From the NCBI GenBank assembly GCA_900549085.1, contig URMO01000005.1:1-55005 (forward strand): a DNA stretch of 55,005 nucleotides, in the 5' to 3' direction. This stretch comes from an uncultured Collinsella sp. GTDB lineage: Bacteria; Actinomycetota; Coriobacteriia; Coriobacteriales; Coriobacteriaceae. Position 1 is the first letter of the stretch. Every line of letters begins with the position of its first letter. Below the pieces are notes generated by a model. It was not told the origin of the DNA. It was given only the letters and a program-made list of their open reading frames with translations, and searched no databases. Of this stretch, positions 42,112 to 50,311 are shown in pieces. Both the position numbers and the translations under genes were made by a program.

Positions 42112-42749
42112 GCGCCCTGGTCGGGGTCGCGGCATGCCTGTGCGCGCTCAGCGTGTTTATCGTGACAGGGCTCAATCGTGCGGACGCATGCAAGATCGCC
42201 CAGGTCTGCAAACGCGAGGCGCTGCTGGTTGTTGCGGCTGCCCGATCGGTGACCGATGTCCTGGTAGCACGGTTGAGGGGCATACTCGGCACGGGTGGTA
42301 CGGCGCAGGTGTCGCTCGGCGAGGTGTCCGAGATGATCGACGTGGTGCGTCTGGGGCTTTCGGCCGGCCTTTCGTTCGATGCGGCGCTTGAGGTTTTTTG
42401 CGCCAATCGCCAATCGACGTTGGCGCTCCGCCTTGAGCGAGCCTGCATGGCATGGCGGGTGGGCGTAGGGACGCGAGAGGACGAGCTTCTGGCGGCCGCG
42501 CGCGACCTGGATGTGCGGGCGCTCGAGACCTTTGCCATCACAGCGGGGCAGGCGCTTGCTCTCGGTGCCCCGCTTGCCGAGACGCTGGCGGCCCAAAGTC
42601 GCGAGATTCGCGCGGCCCATCGCGCCGCGGTCGAGCGCGAGATTGAGCGTGCGCCGGTCAAGCTGCTGATTCCCACCGGCACGCTCATCTTGCCGGCGTT
42701 GCTTCTGTCCATATTGGGCCCGCTGCTGGGAGCAGGCGGGATGATGTAG
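42108..42749 (+). CDS. tadC: Tad pilus platform protein TadC
   Basis: 213 residues from ATG 42108 (MSALVGVAAC). Second platform protein of the T2SSF type: EVSEMIDVVRLGLSAGLSFDAALEVF and TFAITAGQALALGAPLAETLAAQSREIR are characteristic. The C-terminal helices include KLLIPTGTLILPALLLSILGPLLG, matching the usual TadC end. It is shorter than many TadC proteins, lacking part of the N-terminal helices. The Flp pilin gene follows after 10 bases. Confidence 0.88.
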   Translation: MSALVGVAACLCALSVFIVTGLNRADACKIAQVCKREALLVVAAARSVTDVLVARLRGILGTGGTAQVSLGEVSEMIDVVRLGLSAGLSFDAALEVFCANRQSTLALRLERACMAWRVGVGTREDELLAAARDLDVRALETFAITAGQALALGAPLAETLAAQSREIRAAHRAAVEREIERAPVKLLIPTGTLILPALLLSILGPLLGAGGMM

Positions 42750-42759
42750 GGAGGAATAC

Positions 42760-42993
42760 ATGAATACGATGACTGACGTTGTTGACAAGGTCTGGAGCTT
42801 GGCGTTTTGCCAGTCAATTCACGCTCGCCAGCGTGCCGAAGAACTGCTGCGGGAAGAGAGCGCGCAGGGCACCACCGAGTACGCCATCCTAGTCGGTGTG
42901 CTCGTGGTGATTGCCATCATTGCCATCGTCGCATTTAAGGGCAAGGTCCAAGATTTATGGAGCGCTATCAGCGAGGGCATCAACAGCCTGTAG
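42760..42993 (+). CDS. flp: Flp-type pilin
   Basis: 77 residues, probably the major subunit of the Tad pilus. A hydrophilic leader (about 36 residues, longer than usual) precedes a class III-type processing site: QGTTEYAILVGVLVVIAIIAIVAF. Cleavage after the glycine would leave Thr-Thr-Glu-Tyr at the mature end, with the conserved Glu and Tyr. The prepilin peptidase gene is not in the window. ATG follows GGGAGGAATAC. The following gene starts inside its end. Confidence 0.92.
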   Translation: MNTMTDVVDKVWSLAFCQSIHARQRAEELLREESAQGTTEYAILVGVLVVIAIIAIVAFKGKVQDLWSAISEGINSL

Positions 42994-43520
42994 AGGGCGC
43001 CCGTCCCGTCGGCGCGTTGCTGGTGCTCGCCTGTGCGGTCGTGGCAGTGGCAGTGGCGGTTTGGGGGCTTAACGCAGCACGGCAACAACGTTTAGGGGCT
43101 GCCGCGGATGCGGGATCGGGTTCGGCTGCGGCGTCTCAAATAGACGATGCGCGAGACGCGGCCGATGCGAATGCCGCCGTCACGGCGCAAACGTTCTTGC
43201 AAGCACTCGACGAGCGAGCGGACGCTGCAACGGGTTCATCTGCAAACAATGCCGTCGCTGTTCGTCTCGCATGGTCCGAGTGCCGACCGATGACCGAGGC
43301 GGCGGCGGATATGCTGCGTGCCTATCGCGAGGTGCCCACGGCGCAACTTGCTCTGAGCGGCTATCTCGACATCAAGGGCAACGTGTGGGGCGCCATCGTG
43401 CGTGACGGACGCGGCTGGGTCGATATGGTGACGGTTGCCGCGGATGCTGGTGATACTTCGTGTTGCCTGCGCGTGGTCCGCCTGACCCCGCAGACAACGA
43501 ACTCAAAGGAGGGGTCGTGA
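42957..43520 (+). CDS. Membrane-anchored protein in the Tad operon, unknown function
   Basis: 187 residues, overlapping the pilin gene by 37 bases. One membrane helix near residues 18-38 (VGALLVLACAVVAVAVAVWGL) is followed by an Ala/Asp-rich outer part with WSECRPMTEAAADMLRAYR and LDIKGNVWGAIVRDGRGWVDMVTV. No family recognised. Position between two pilin genes suggests a pilus accessory, such as a minor pseudopilin or assembly factor. Ribosome site is weak, so coupled translation is likely. Confidence 0.7.
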   Translation: MERYQRGHQQPVEGARPVGALLVLACAVVAVAVAVWGLNAARQQRLGAAADAGSGSAAASQIDDARDAADANAAVTAQTFLQALDERADAATGSSANNAVAVRLAWSECRPMTEAAADMLRAYREVPTAQLALSGYLDIKGNVWGAIVRDGRGWVDMVTVAADAGDTSCCLRVVRLTPQTTNSKEGS

Positions 43521-43521
43521 A

Positions 43522-43740
43522 ATGCATGATGTCCTGCGCGAGGAATCTGCCCAGGCAACGGTCGAATACGCCATCGTCACGGTGGCACTGCTTTCCATCG
43601 TGCTGGCGATCGCAGGGCTTTGGCGTGCCGGTGCCGATGGGCGCTTGGCGGCGCTGGTCGAGCGGGCGGCATCTCACGGCGTCACCTCGACATCGGTTGT
43701 CGACGCTGCTGCGGGTGCTAAGGACATCGTGCTGTATTGA
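43522..43740 (+). CDS. Second Flp/TadE-like pilin
   Basis: 72 residues, start directly after the previous stop. It has a short hydrophilic leader (MHDVLREESAQA) and a pilin-type helix TVEYAIVTVALLSIVLAIAGLW, with the conserved Glu and Tyr at positions +3 and +4. The tail is longer and more polar than that of Flp1. It could be a minor pilin or the tip subunit. Confidence 0.82.
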   Translation: MHDVLREESAQATVEYAIVTVALLSIVLAIAGLWRAGADGRLAALVERAASHGVTSTSVVDAAAGAKDIVLY

Positions 43741-44215
43741 TGTTGCGCGCGAGGACCGGGCTCAGTCTACGGTCGAGGCGGCATTCCTACTGCCGACGTT
43801 TCTGACGCTCGTCCTGTTGGCGCTGCAGCCGGTGTGCCTGCTCTATACACGCGCGGTCATGGAGTCTGCCGCCGCCGAGACCGCGCGGCTCATGACCACG
43901 ACGACGGTGGGGGATGACGAGGATATTAAGGAGTTTGCCCGCCGCCGTCTTGCCGCGGTTCCCGACGTTTCGATTTTCCATGCCGGCGGGCCCCTGTCGT
44001 GGGATATCGAGCTTGGTCGGGCCGATGCGGGCGGCGTCTCGTCCGTTTCCGTTACCGGCGAGGTTAAACCGCTGCCCGTGATCGGTGCGTTTGCGCAGGC
44101 TATGGGTAGCGCAGGCAAAAACGGCTATGTCGAGCTTAAGGTCGACGTCTCGTACCAATCGCGTCCCGAGTGGCTGGAGGGAGATTATGATTCATGGATT
44201 GCTGCATGGGATTAA
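43715..44215 (+). CDS. tadE: TadE-like pseudopilin
   Basis: About 166 residues. The start is uncertain: GTG 43715 is used, but TTG 43697 is possible, and neither has a good ribosome site, so it is probably coupled to the overlapping pilin gene. The N-terminal signal QSTVEAAFLLPTFLTLVLLALQ is typical of TadE (charged leader, Glu at +5, hydrophobic helix). The outer part has paired beta strands ending VELKVDVSYQSRPEWL. Such pseudopilins probably form a platform or cap for the pilus. Confidence 0.8.
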   Translation: MLRTSCCIDVAREDRAQSTVEAAFLLPTFLTLVLLALQPVCLLYTRAVMESAAAETARLMTTTTVGDDEDIKEFARRRLAAVPDVSIFHAGGPLSWDIELGRADAGGVSSVSVTGEVKPLPVIGAFAQAMGSAGKNGYVELKVDVSYQSRPEWLEGDYDSWIAAWD

Positions 44216-46352
44216 GCGCTGCCTGTTGAAGGTGACGAGGGGGCTTGCGGGCCGTTGCCGACCGCGTGCTCGCTGCAAGCGAGGCGGCTTTATGGGTCGA
44301 GCCGGGATCGACCTGTTTATCGAAGACGGTGCCTATACCACGCTCTCCTCTGCGGTGGTCATCTTGGTGGTGCTCACGCTGCTGTTTTCGTCAACGGCGG
44401 CGATATGGAGCATGTCGCGCGCGGGGGACACCCAGGTGGCTGCCGATAGCGGCGCGCTGGCAGGCGCCAATGTGGTGTCGTCCTACCACACGGCTGCGAC
44501 GGTGGTGGATGCGAGCATTTTGAGTTTGGGCCTGGCGGGGTTTGCCACGATCGGCACCGGCTTGGTCGCCATCCTTATTCCGGGTGCCGAGCTTGCCGCG
44601 GGCGATATGGTCGACACGGGAATTGAGATCATTAAAACGCGCAACAAGTTTGCCAAAAGCGCCTCCAAGGGCCTGCAGAAAATCGAGACGGCTCTACCGT
44701 ATCTGGTCGCTGCGCGAGCTACGCAGGCCGTGTCGGCGCAGGAAACCGAGGGCGCGACCTATACCGGTACGGCGCTTGCCGTACCCAGGACGTCCGAGTC
44801 GGATTTCGTTGCGCTCGAGGGGTCCGAGATCTCGACCGATATCATTAAAGACACATCGAAAGATCTGGAACGCGCAGCAGATGAGCTGCAGAAGGCCTCG
44901 GAGGAGACGGCGAAAGCAAAAGAGCGCGCCTGGCTTGCGGATTGCGGCGGGTCGGATCCGGCTTCGGTCGGCAGTTGCTCATGCATGTGGGAACGCGCGA
45001 GGAGTTTGGCGAAGCTTTCGGATATTGAGAATCCGCACTATGCCTCGAGCGTCACATGGGAGCCACAGGTGGCGTTCGATCGCGCGAAGACCTACTATCA
45101 CCAGCGTCTGGCAGACGAAAAACCGCAGGGTTCAAGCGTCGAGATGAAGGCGGAGTCGGCGGCGCGCAAGGCGTTTTACACCTATGCGAGTACAGAGGTC
45201 AATCGTGCATATGTAACCGAGGACGGAGATGAAGTCGCTTTCTATATCCCGCTGTTGCCGCGCAACACCGACGAGGTGCGAGCGACGGAGCTCTATACCG
45301 ATGCGGTGTGGCCAGCCAGTGCCAATGATGGCAAGACGTATCTGCATTACGGAACGAGTTGCCCCAACTATAAGAAAGGGACGCCAGGCGGGCTAGCCTC
45401 GGTCGCTGCTTATGACGGGCAGGACAAATGCAACAGATGCCATTTTGGTGTTTCGTCGCTCGGCGCCGTTGCGGCTCCTTCGACTTCAATCGAAAACGGC
45501 TTCGAGTACCACTTTGATCGATTCAAAGACGCTCTGGAAGACTACGTCGAATGCCGCAACAAAGAGCTTGAGCTCATGCGCCAGACCGAGGACGAGGCTG
45601 ACCGTGCGGGCAATGCGTTTGACGAGGCTATTAAAACGCTTTCGGGCGAGCGTCCGCGTATCGCCCCGCCCGGTCGCAACGGCGTGGTCGCCTTTGCGGT
45701 TTCGGGTGCCATCTCGAGCCCCGATGAGCTCAACTCTTCGTTTAACACGACAGTCAGACTTGGTGAGCGCGGTGCGATCTCTGCTGCGGTGCTGGCACCC
45801 GATGACGCGACGGCGCAGAACAACGTTCTCTCGCGGTTTTTCTCGACGTTGGAGGAACGTTCGGGTGGCGTTGCCGGCGTACTCGATGGCGTCATGGATG
45901 TTTGGGGACGGCTACTTGTGGGATACGGAGACATCCAGGGCTCGGCCGACGAGCTTATGGATGAGATGATCGATGGCCTGGGAGGGAGCAGTGGCGCGCT
46001 GGGCTCCATTGCATCGTGGCTCGGCGATACCGTTTCGGCGTCCGTGGCGGCGCTGGGCTTGGAGCCGTGCGACTTGCGCCTGCGAAAGCCGGTGCTGACC
46101 GACACCGCCAATGTCATCAAGAGCCCTGGGTCTGACATCACAGGTCTTTCTAAAGTGCAGGACAAGCTACGAAGTATTCCGCTGGGCGTGACCGACCCCA
46201 AGGCGCTTTGCGAGGCGCTGGAATATCAAGTCGAGCGCACCATCAGCGGCACGGTGTTCACGCTTGCGGAGATTCCGCTGCCCGGCGGCGGTTCCATTCC
46301 ACTCACCGTCGATGTCGCCACGCTGGCGGGTGCCCTGGGCGGTGGGTCGTAA
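44187..46352 (+). CDS. Large TadG-like membrane protein
   Basis: 721 residues from ATG 44187, after GGAGGGAG and inside the end of the tadE-like gene. A basic N-terminus (CRPRARCKRGGF) precedes a membrane helix near residues 50-75 (LSSAVVILVVLTLLFSSTAAIWS) followed by AADSGALAGANVV, the sequence type seen just after the anchor of TadG-like (Flp assembly) proteins. A second hydrophobic segment lies near 112-135. The large outer region has helical repeats (AADELQKASEETAKAKE) and a Cys cluster (ADCGGSDPASVGSCSCMW; CPN, CNRCHFG). No von Willebrand domain is seen. It is probably a pilus-base or adhesin component. Confidence 0.72.
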   Translation: MIHGLLHGIKRCLLKVTRGLAGRCRPRARCKRGGFMGRAGIDLFIEDGAYTTLSSAVVILVVLTLLFSSTAAIWSMSRAGDTQVAADSGALAGANVVSSYHTAATVVDASILSLGLAGFATIGTGLVAILIPGAELAAGDMVDTGIEIIKTRNKFAKSASKGLQKIETALPYLVAARATQAVSAQETEGATYTGTALAVPRTSESDFVALEGSEISTDIIKDTSKDLERAADELQKASEETAKAKERAWLADCGGSDPASVGSCSCMWERARSLAKLSDIENPHYASSVTWEPQVAFDRAKTYYHQRLADEKPQGSSVEMKAESAARKAFYTYASTEVNRAYVTEDGDEVAFYIPLLPRNTDEVRATELYTDAVWPASANDGKTYLHYGTSCPNYKKGTPGGLASVAAYDGQDKCNRCHFGVSSLGAVAAPSTSIENGFEYHFDRFKDALEDYVECRNKELELMRQTEDEADRAGNAFDEAIKTLSGERPRIAPPGRNGVVAFAVSGAISSPDELNSSFNTTVRLGERGAISAAVLAPDDATAQNNVLSRFFSTLEERSGGVAGVLDGVMDVWGRLLVGYGDIQGSADELMDEMIDGLGGSSGALGSIASWLGDTVSASVAALGLEPCDLRLRKPVLTDTANVIKSPGSDITGLSKVQDKLRSIPLGVTDPKALCEALEYQVERTISGTVFTLAEIPLPGGGSIPLTVDVATLAGALGGGS

Positions 46353-46828
46353 TGAGCATCCGCAAGCGCCTGCGCGAGGAGCGCGCCCAGGCGACGGTCG
46401 AGATGGCCGTGGTCACGCCCGTCCTGCTGGTTCTGGCGCTCATCGTGTACAACGTCATGGTCTTTGCCGGCGCGGTCGCGCGCTTCGATCGCGTGGTGCC
46501 CGATATCGTGCTAGCGCATGCCGTGGCGCCGAGCGGGGAGGGCGATGACAGCTCCATCGATGCCTCCGCGACCGTTCAGGCTCAGATCCAACATGCCATG
46601 GAAGGCTATGACTTGCAGATTGAGGTCTCGAGCGAGCAGGGTGCGACGACATCGGATGGCGGTCTGCTTTCGCTCTCCGGCACGTTTAGGACCTATACCT
46701 GTACCATGCGCTACGAGCCGTGGCCGAGCTCGCTCAGCATCGCCGGCGTTTCGCTGGGGGCACCGGCAAAGTTGTCGCACGAGCGCGCAGTGACGGTCGA
46801 TCCGTGGCGTCCGGGGGTGGTTATGTGA
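46352..46828 (+). CDS. TadE-like pseudopilin 2
   Basis: 158 residues from ATG 46352, overlapping the previous stop (TAATG). The N-terminus RLREERAQATVEMAVVTPVLLVLALIVYNVMVF is a class III-type signal with the conserved Glu. The outer part has beta strands with TCTMRYEPW. It is the second TadE-like protein of the operon; species with Tad pili often have TadE and TadF, so this may be the TadF counterpart. Confidence 0.8.
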   Translation: MSIRKRLREERAQATVEMAVVTPVLLVLALIVYNVMVFAGAVARFDRVVPDIVLAHAVAPSGEGDDSSIDASATVQAQIQHAMEGYDLQIEVSSEQGATTSDGGLLSLSGTFRTYTCTMRYEPWPSSLSIAGVSLGAPAKLSHERAVTVDPWRPGVVM

Positions 46829-47184
46829 CCGCGGCCTCATCCTACATTGCCTACGCGCGGGCGCTCAACAGGCTGGGTTGGACGCCTGCCGAGTTTGTGG
46901 TGGCGGAGTCGTTTGCCGTGCGCCTGCGCGGCATGCTGGGACGGTCTCCGATTGCCGCCAACAGGTTGCCGCTCGTCATGGCGTTCCCACGCTGCTCTTC
47001 GGTCCACACCTGCTTTATGGCCTACCCCATCGACATTGCTTTTATCGACCGCAACGGCAGCATCCTCGCATGCTACGAAAACGTCCGTCCTTGGCGCATG
47101 TGTTCCTGTCCCGGTGCCTGGGCGGTGCTGGAACGCCCTTCAATCCTCGCTACACCTCCCGCCTTTCAACAAGTGCCGGCGTAA
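46825..47184 (+). CDS. DUF192 protein at the end of the Tad operon
   Basis: 119 residues from GTG 46825, overlapping the previous stop (GTGA). It matches DUF192 in VAESFAVRLRGMLGR, FPRCSSVHTCFMAYPIDIAFID and CPGAWAVLE, the family core, whose function is unknown. DUF192 proteins are often single genes and often have signal peptides; this one lacks both a signal and an independent promoter. The tight coupling suggests a link to pilus biogenesis. Confidence 0.85.
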   Translation: MTAASSYIAYARALNRLGWTPAEFVVAESFAVRLRGMLGRSPIAANRLPLVMAFPRCSSVHTCFMAYPIDIAFIDRNGSILACYENVRPWRMCSCPGAWAVLERPSILATPPAFQQVPA

Positions 47185-47242
47185 GAATTGGCGACAGCGG
47201 ACTTTCGTCATACGAAATTGGGTAAGATGGAGGAGAAGATGC

Positions 47243-47509
47243 ATGGATGTTGAGATCCATCCCAACGCCAAAAAACACTTGACGGAAAAGCAAGTGCTTG
47301 GTGCCTGGTTCGCGGTTACTGAGTGCATTCGCCGCGAGTCGGAGGACGAGCCGCCGAGATGGCTTGCCATTGGATGGCTTCCAGATGGTCGAAGTGTGGA
47401 ACTTGTTACAGTCGAACTAATTCGTGGATGGCTCATTATTCATGCCCTGTCTCCGGTTCAGAAGAAATTCTGGCAAGAGATCGAGCAAGCTCGGCAGAGG
47501 GGTCGATGA
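47243..47509 (+). CDS. Probable toxin of a type II toxin-antitoxin pair
   Basis: 88 residues from ATG 47243, after AGGAGAAG. The protein is compact and mixed alpha/beta: EIHPNAKKHLTEKQVLGAWF, then PPRWLAIGWLPDGRSVELV, GWLIIHALSP and KKFWQEIEQAR. This pattern is common in small actinobacterial proteins found next to ribbon-helix-helix genes, and I take it as an RNase-like or interferase toxin; no catalytic set can be fixed by eye. Its stop overlaps the antitoxin start. Here the toxin comes first, contrary to many type II pairs. Confidence 0.65.
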   Translation: MDVEIHPNAKKHLTEKQVLGAWFAVTECIRRESEDEPPRWLAIGWLPDGRSVELVTVELIRGWLIIHALSPVQKKFWQEIEQARQRGR

Positions 47510-47793
47510 TGAGCAAGGCGTATACGGCTGCCAATGGTCAGGTTGTAACGGATGAAATGATTGACGCGTGGTGCGAGTCGTACGAGCATGGCGGGTTTCC
47601 GGACGGCGAGCATACCGTTGGGGGGATCGTGCACGGGCGGCCTCCGCTCTCAAGCGAAGGGACGGCAACGCTATCGGTCAAGATTCCCCTAGGGATGAAG
47701 GAGGCGATTCGTCGTCGGGCGGCGGCTGAAGGAATGACGCCAAGTGAGTTTGCCCGTGCAGCCTTGAGCGAAAAACTTCTTGCGGTGGGTTGA
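47506..47793 (+). CDS. Ribbon-helix-helix antitoxin
   Basis: 95 residues (ATG 47506 or 47509). An N-terminal segment (TDEMIDAWCESYEHGGFPDGEHTVGG) probably binds the toxin, and the C-terminal part has an RHH DNA-binding fold: TATLSVKIPLGMKEAIRRRAAAEGMTPSEFARAALSEKL. It overlaps the toxin gene (ATGA). The pair lies between the Tad operon and tRNA-Phe, and probably autoregulates. Confidence 0.78.
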   Translation: MMSKAYTAANGQVVTDEMIDAWCESYEHGGFPDGEHTVGGIVHGRPPLSSEGTATLSVKIPLGMKEAIRRRAAAEGMTPSEFARAALSEKLLAVG

Positions 47794-47868
47794 TGTCTCT
47801 AACGTGCTGTTCTATAGGGTCGGCCTTGTGGCTGGCGCCGTGCTCAAAAACTTTTTTCAAATTCTCGG

Positions 47869-47896
47869 TTGACCGGAGCGCGTCCTTGGTTATACT
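47869..47896 (+). promoter_or_regulatory. Promoter of tRNA-Phe
   Basis: -35 TTGACC (47869-47874), a 16 bp spacer and -10 TATACT (47891-47896), 32 bases before the tRNA 5' end. Confidence 0.8.
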
Positions 47897-47928
47897 AATC
47901 AAGCCTTGAAACAAGGCACACCTCAAAT

Positions 47929-48001
<73 letters not shown>

Positions 48002-48015
48002 CCTTGAATTGACTA

Positions 48016-48044
48016 GGACCTCTGCAAAGGGGTCCTTTTCTTTT
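48016..48044 (+). terminator. Intrinsic terminator of tRNA-Phe
   Basis: GGACCTCT (48016-48023) pairs with AGGGGTCC (48028-48035, one wobble) around a GCAA tetraloop, then TTTTCTTTT. Confidence 0.88.
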
Positions 48045-48295
48045 ATGTGGGGTTCCGCGGAAAATGCATCCCAGAATTGGGCTTTAGAGCGGGATGCGCT
48101 TTCCGGCGCTTACTTCCGACGTGCGTGCACATCTCGGCACACCAGCTCGTGCCCTCCGCCCAGACATTCCTCCCGCTTTTGCGCCACTTTACAGACCGTT
48201 CGGTCGTCTGTCCGCGCGCGCGGGTATACTCAAAACGATACTTTTCCTATGCAATACGATGCAGGCTCGGCCTGCACGATCCGAAGGGGGCAGTG

Positions 48296-49357
48296 ATGGA
48301 GAGGATACTCGGCGTTAATCTCTCTGGCTGGTTTATTCCCGAGCCTTGGGTGACCCCGTCGCTATACGCGGCGACCGGCGCATCCAATGCGGCCGAGCTG
48401 CAGGAGGCCATGGGCACCGCCGCCTATAACGAGCGCATGCGCCGTCATTACGAGACGTTTGTGAGTGAGGACGATTTTCGCCGCATGGCGCAGATCGGTC
48501 TCAATGCCGTACGTCTGCCGGTGCCCTGGTATGCCTTTGGTTCGCAAGAGTCCGATGCGTCCTACATCTCGGTTGTCGACTACATCGACCGTGCGATTGA
48601 GTGGGCTGCCAAGTACGACATCCGCGTGCTGCTCGATCTGGCGACGGTGCCCGGTGGCCAGGGCGATTCCAATGATTCGCCCACTACGCCGGAGGCTGTT
48701 GCCGAGTGGCATTCGTCCACCAATGGCCGTCATGTCGCACTCGACGTGCTCGAGCGCTTGGCCGATCGCTACGGCGAGGCCGAGAGTCTGCTGGGCATTG
48801 AGCTGCTGGACACGCCGCAGATGAGCGTCCGCAAGAGCCTCTTTACCATGACGGACGGCATTCCTGCCCACTACCTGCGCAACTTCTATCGCGATGCCTA
48901 TGAGCTCGTCCGTTCGTATATGCCCGAGGATAAGATCGTCGTCTTCTCGTCGTCGGGTCATCCCAGCGAGTGGAAGCATTTTATGCGCGGCGCCAAGTAT
49001 AAGAACGTCTACATGGACCTTCACCTGTACCATTACCGCGACGAGTATGCGCTCGACATCACGAGCCCCCGCGGGCTGACGACGGCGATTTCGCGTAACA
49101 AGCGCGAGCTTAAAGAAGCGATCTCGACTGGGTTCCCCGTGCTGGTGGGCGAATGGTCGGGCGCGGCGATCTTTGCCAACTCGTCGGTTACGCCCGAGGG
49201 ACGCAATGCCTACGAGCGCGTGTTTATCGCCAACCAGCTGGCTTCGTTTGCGCCAGCTGCCGGTTGGTTCTTCCAAACGTGGAAGACCGAGAAGCGCATT
49301 GCAGCATGGGACGCCCGCGCGGCGCTCGGTACGCTCGAGCGCGGCATGATTGAATAG
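48296..49357 (+). CDS. GH5-like protein lacking the catalytic acid/base
   Basis: 353 residues from ATG 48296. It resembles glycoside hydrolase family 5 (exo-1,3-glucanase branch): GVNLSGWFIPEPW, NAVRLPVPWYAF, IRVLLDLATVPGGQ, DLHLYHY and the nucleophile region FPVLVGEWSGA with Glu286. The acid/base Glu normally lies in the ELLNEP segment; here residues 168-174 read IELLDTP, so the Asn-Glu pair is Asp172-Thr173. Without that Glu, ordinary retaining hydrolysis should be crippled. The protein has no signal peptide. It might act by another mechanism, bind sugars, or be a pseudoenzyme. A hairpin (GCAGG-ctcg... at about 48,261) precedes it; a TATACT at about 48,223 is a possible -10. Confidence 0.75.
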   Translation: MERILGVNLSGWFIPEPWVTPSLYAATGASNAAELQEAMGTAAYNERMRRHYETFVSEDDFRRMAQIGLNAVRLPVPWYAFGSQESDASYISVVDYIDRAIEWAAKYDIRVLLDLATVPGGQGDSNDSPTTPEAVAEWHSSTNGRHVALDVLERLADRYGEAESLLGIELLDTPQMSVRKSLFTMTDGIPAHYLRNFYRDAYELVRSYMPEDKIVVFSSSGHPSEWKHFMRGAKYKNVYMDLHLYHYRDEYALDITSPRGLTTAISRNKRELKEAISTGFPVLVGEWSGAAIFANSSVTPEGRNAYERVFIANQLASFAPAAGWFFQTWKTEKRIAAWDARAALGTLERGMIE

Positions 49358-49363
49358 GTTGAT

Positions 49364-50242
49364 ATGACGCAAAACAGCGCCCATACGGGCAAACTCTATG
49401 TGGTCGGCACGCCCATCGGCAACTTGGGTGACCTGTCCCCGCGCGTTGGCGAGGCCTTTGCCGCCGCCGATGCCATTTGCTGCGAAGACACGCGTGTGAC
49501 GTCGAAGCTGCTGATGCACCTGGGCATTTCCAAGCCGCTTGTCCGTTGCGACGAGAATGTGATCGCCGGCCGCGCCGCCGGCCTGGTCGACCGTCTGCTG
49601 GCGGGGGAGACCCTCGCCTTTGCCTCGGACGCCGGCATGCCGAGCGTGTCCGATCCCGGCCAGGCGCTGGTCGAGGCGGCACGTGAGGCCGATGTGCCCG
49701 TCGAAGTTATTCCCGGGCCCTCTGCTTGCGTCACGGCGCTCGTTTCGTCCGGCATTCCCTGCGAGCATTTTTTCTTCGAGGGCTTTTTGGGCCGCAAGCA
49801 CGGCGACCGCGTGCGCCGTTTGCAGCGCCTTGCCGTAGTGCCCGGCGCGCTCATCTTCTACGAGTCTCCACATCGCATCGTGGCGACGCTCGAGGCCGTG
49901 GCAGAGGTCTTTCCCCAGCGTGAGGTTGCCGTCTGCCGCGAACTCACCAAGCTGCACGAGGAGGTCTTGCGCGGGCCCGCTGCCCAGCTCGCCGAGGAGC
50001 TGCGTGCCCGCGGCGAGGTAAAGGGCGAGATTGCGCTGGTCATCGCGCCGCCGAGCGAGGATGAGGAGGCCGGTATCGTGCCGGTTGACGCCGCGGCAGC
50101 GGATCCCGACGAGGCCCTGCGCGAGGATATCCGCGCCGCGCTCGAGGAGGGGGAGCCCGCCTCTGCTGTGGCCAAGCGCCTGTCTCAGAAGCATTCGCGC
50201 CGCAAGCGCGATGTCTATGCCATGGTGCTCGATATGCAATAG
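49364..50242 (+). CDS. rsmI: 16S rRNA (cytidine-1402-2'-O)-methyltransferase
   Basis: 292 residues. Methylates the ribose of C1402 in the decoding site. It has the tetrapyrrole-methylase-type fold: the start LYVVGTPIGNLGDLSPR, ICCEDTRVTSKLL, LAFASDAGMPSVSDPG and VIPGPSACVTALVSSG, then FEGFLGRK and FYESPHRI, and a C-terminal domain with KRLSQKHSRRKRDVYAMVL. These are the usual RsmI marks. It starts 6 bases after the GH5-like gene, so the two may share a transcript. Confidence 0.96.
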   Translation: MTQNSAHTGKLYVVGTPIGNLGDLSPRVGEAFAAADAICCEDTRVTSKLLMHLGISKPLVRCDENVIAGRAAGLVDRLLAGETLAFASDAGMPSVSDPGQALVEAAREADVPVEVIPGPSACVTALVSSGIPCEHFFFEGFLGRKHGDRVRRLQRLAVVPGALIFYESPHRIVATLEAVAEVFPQREVAVCRELTKLHEEVLRGPAAQLAEELRARGEVKGEIALVIAPPSEDEEAGIVPVDAAAADPDEALREDIRAALEEGEPASAVAKRLSQKHSRRKRDVYAMVLDMQ

Positions 50243-50311
50243 ATGGAGGATATCCAGCCCTTGCGCTAGAATCATCCCCTGTATGCAACGTTTTTCTGGA
50301 GGACAAACCCC

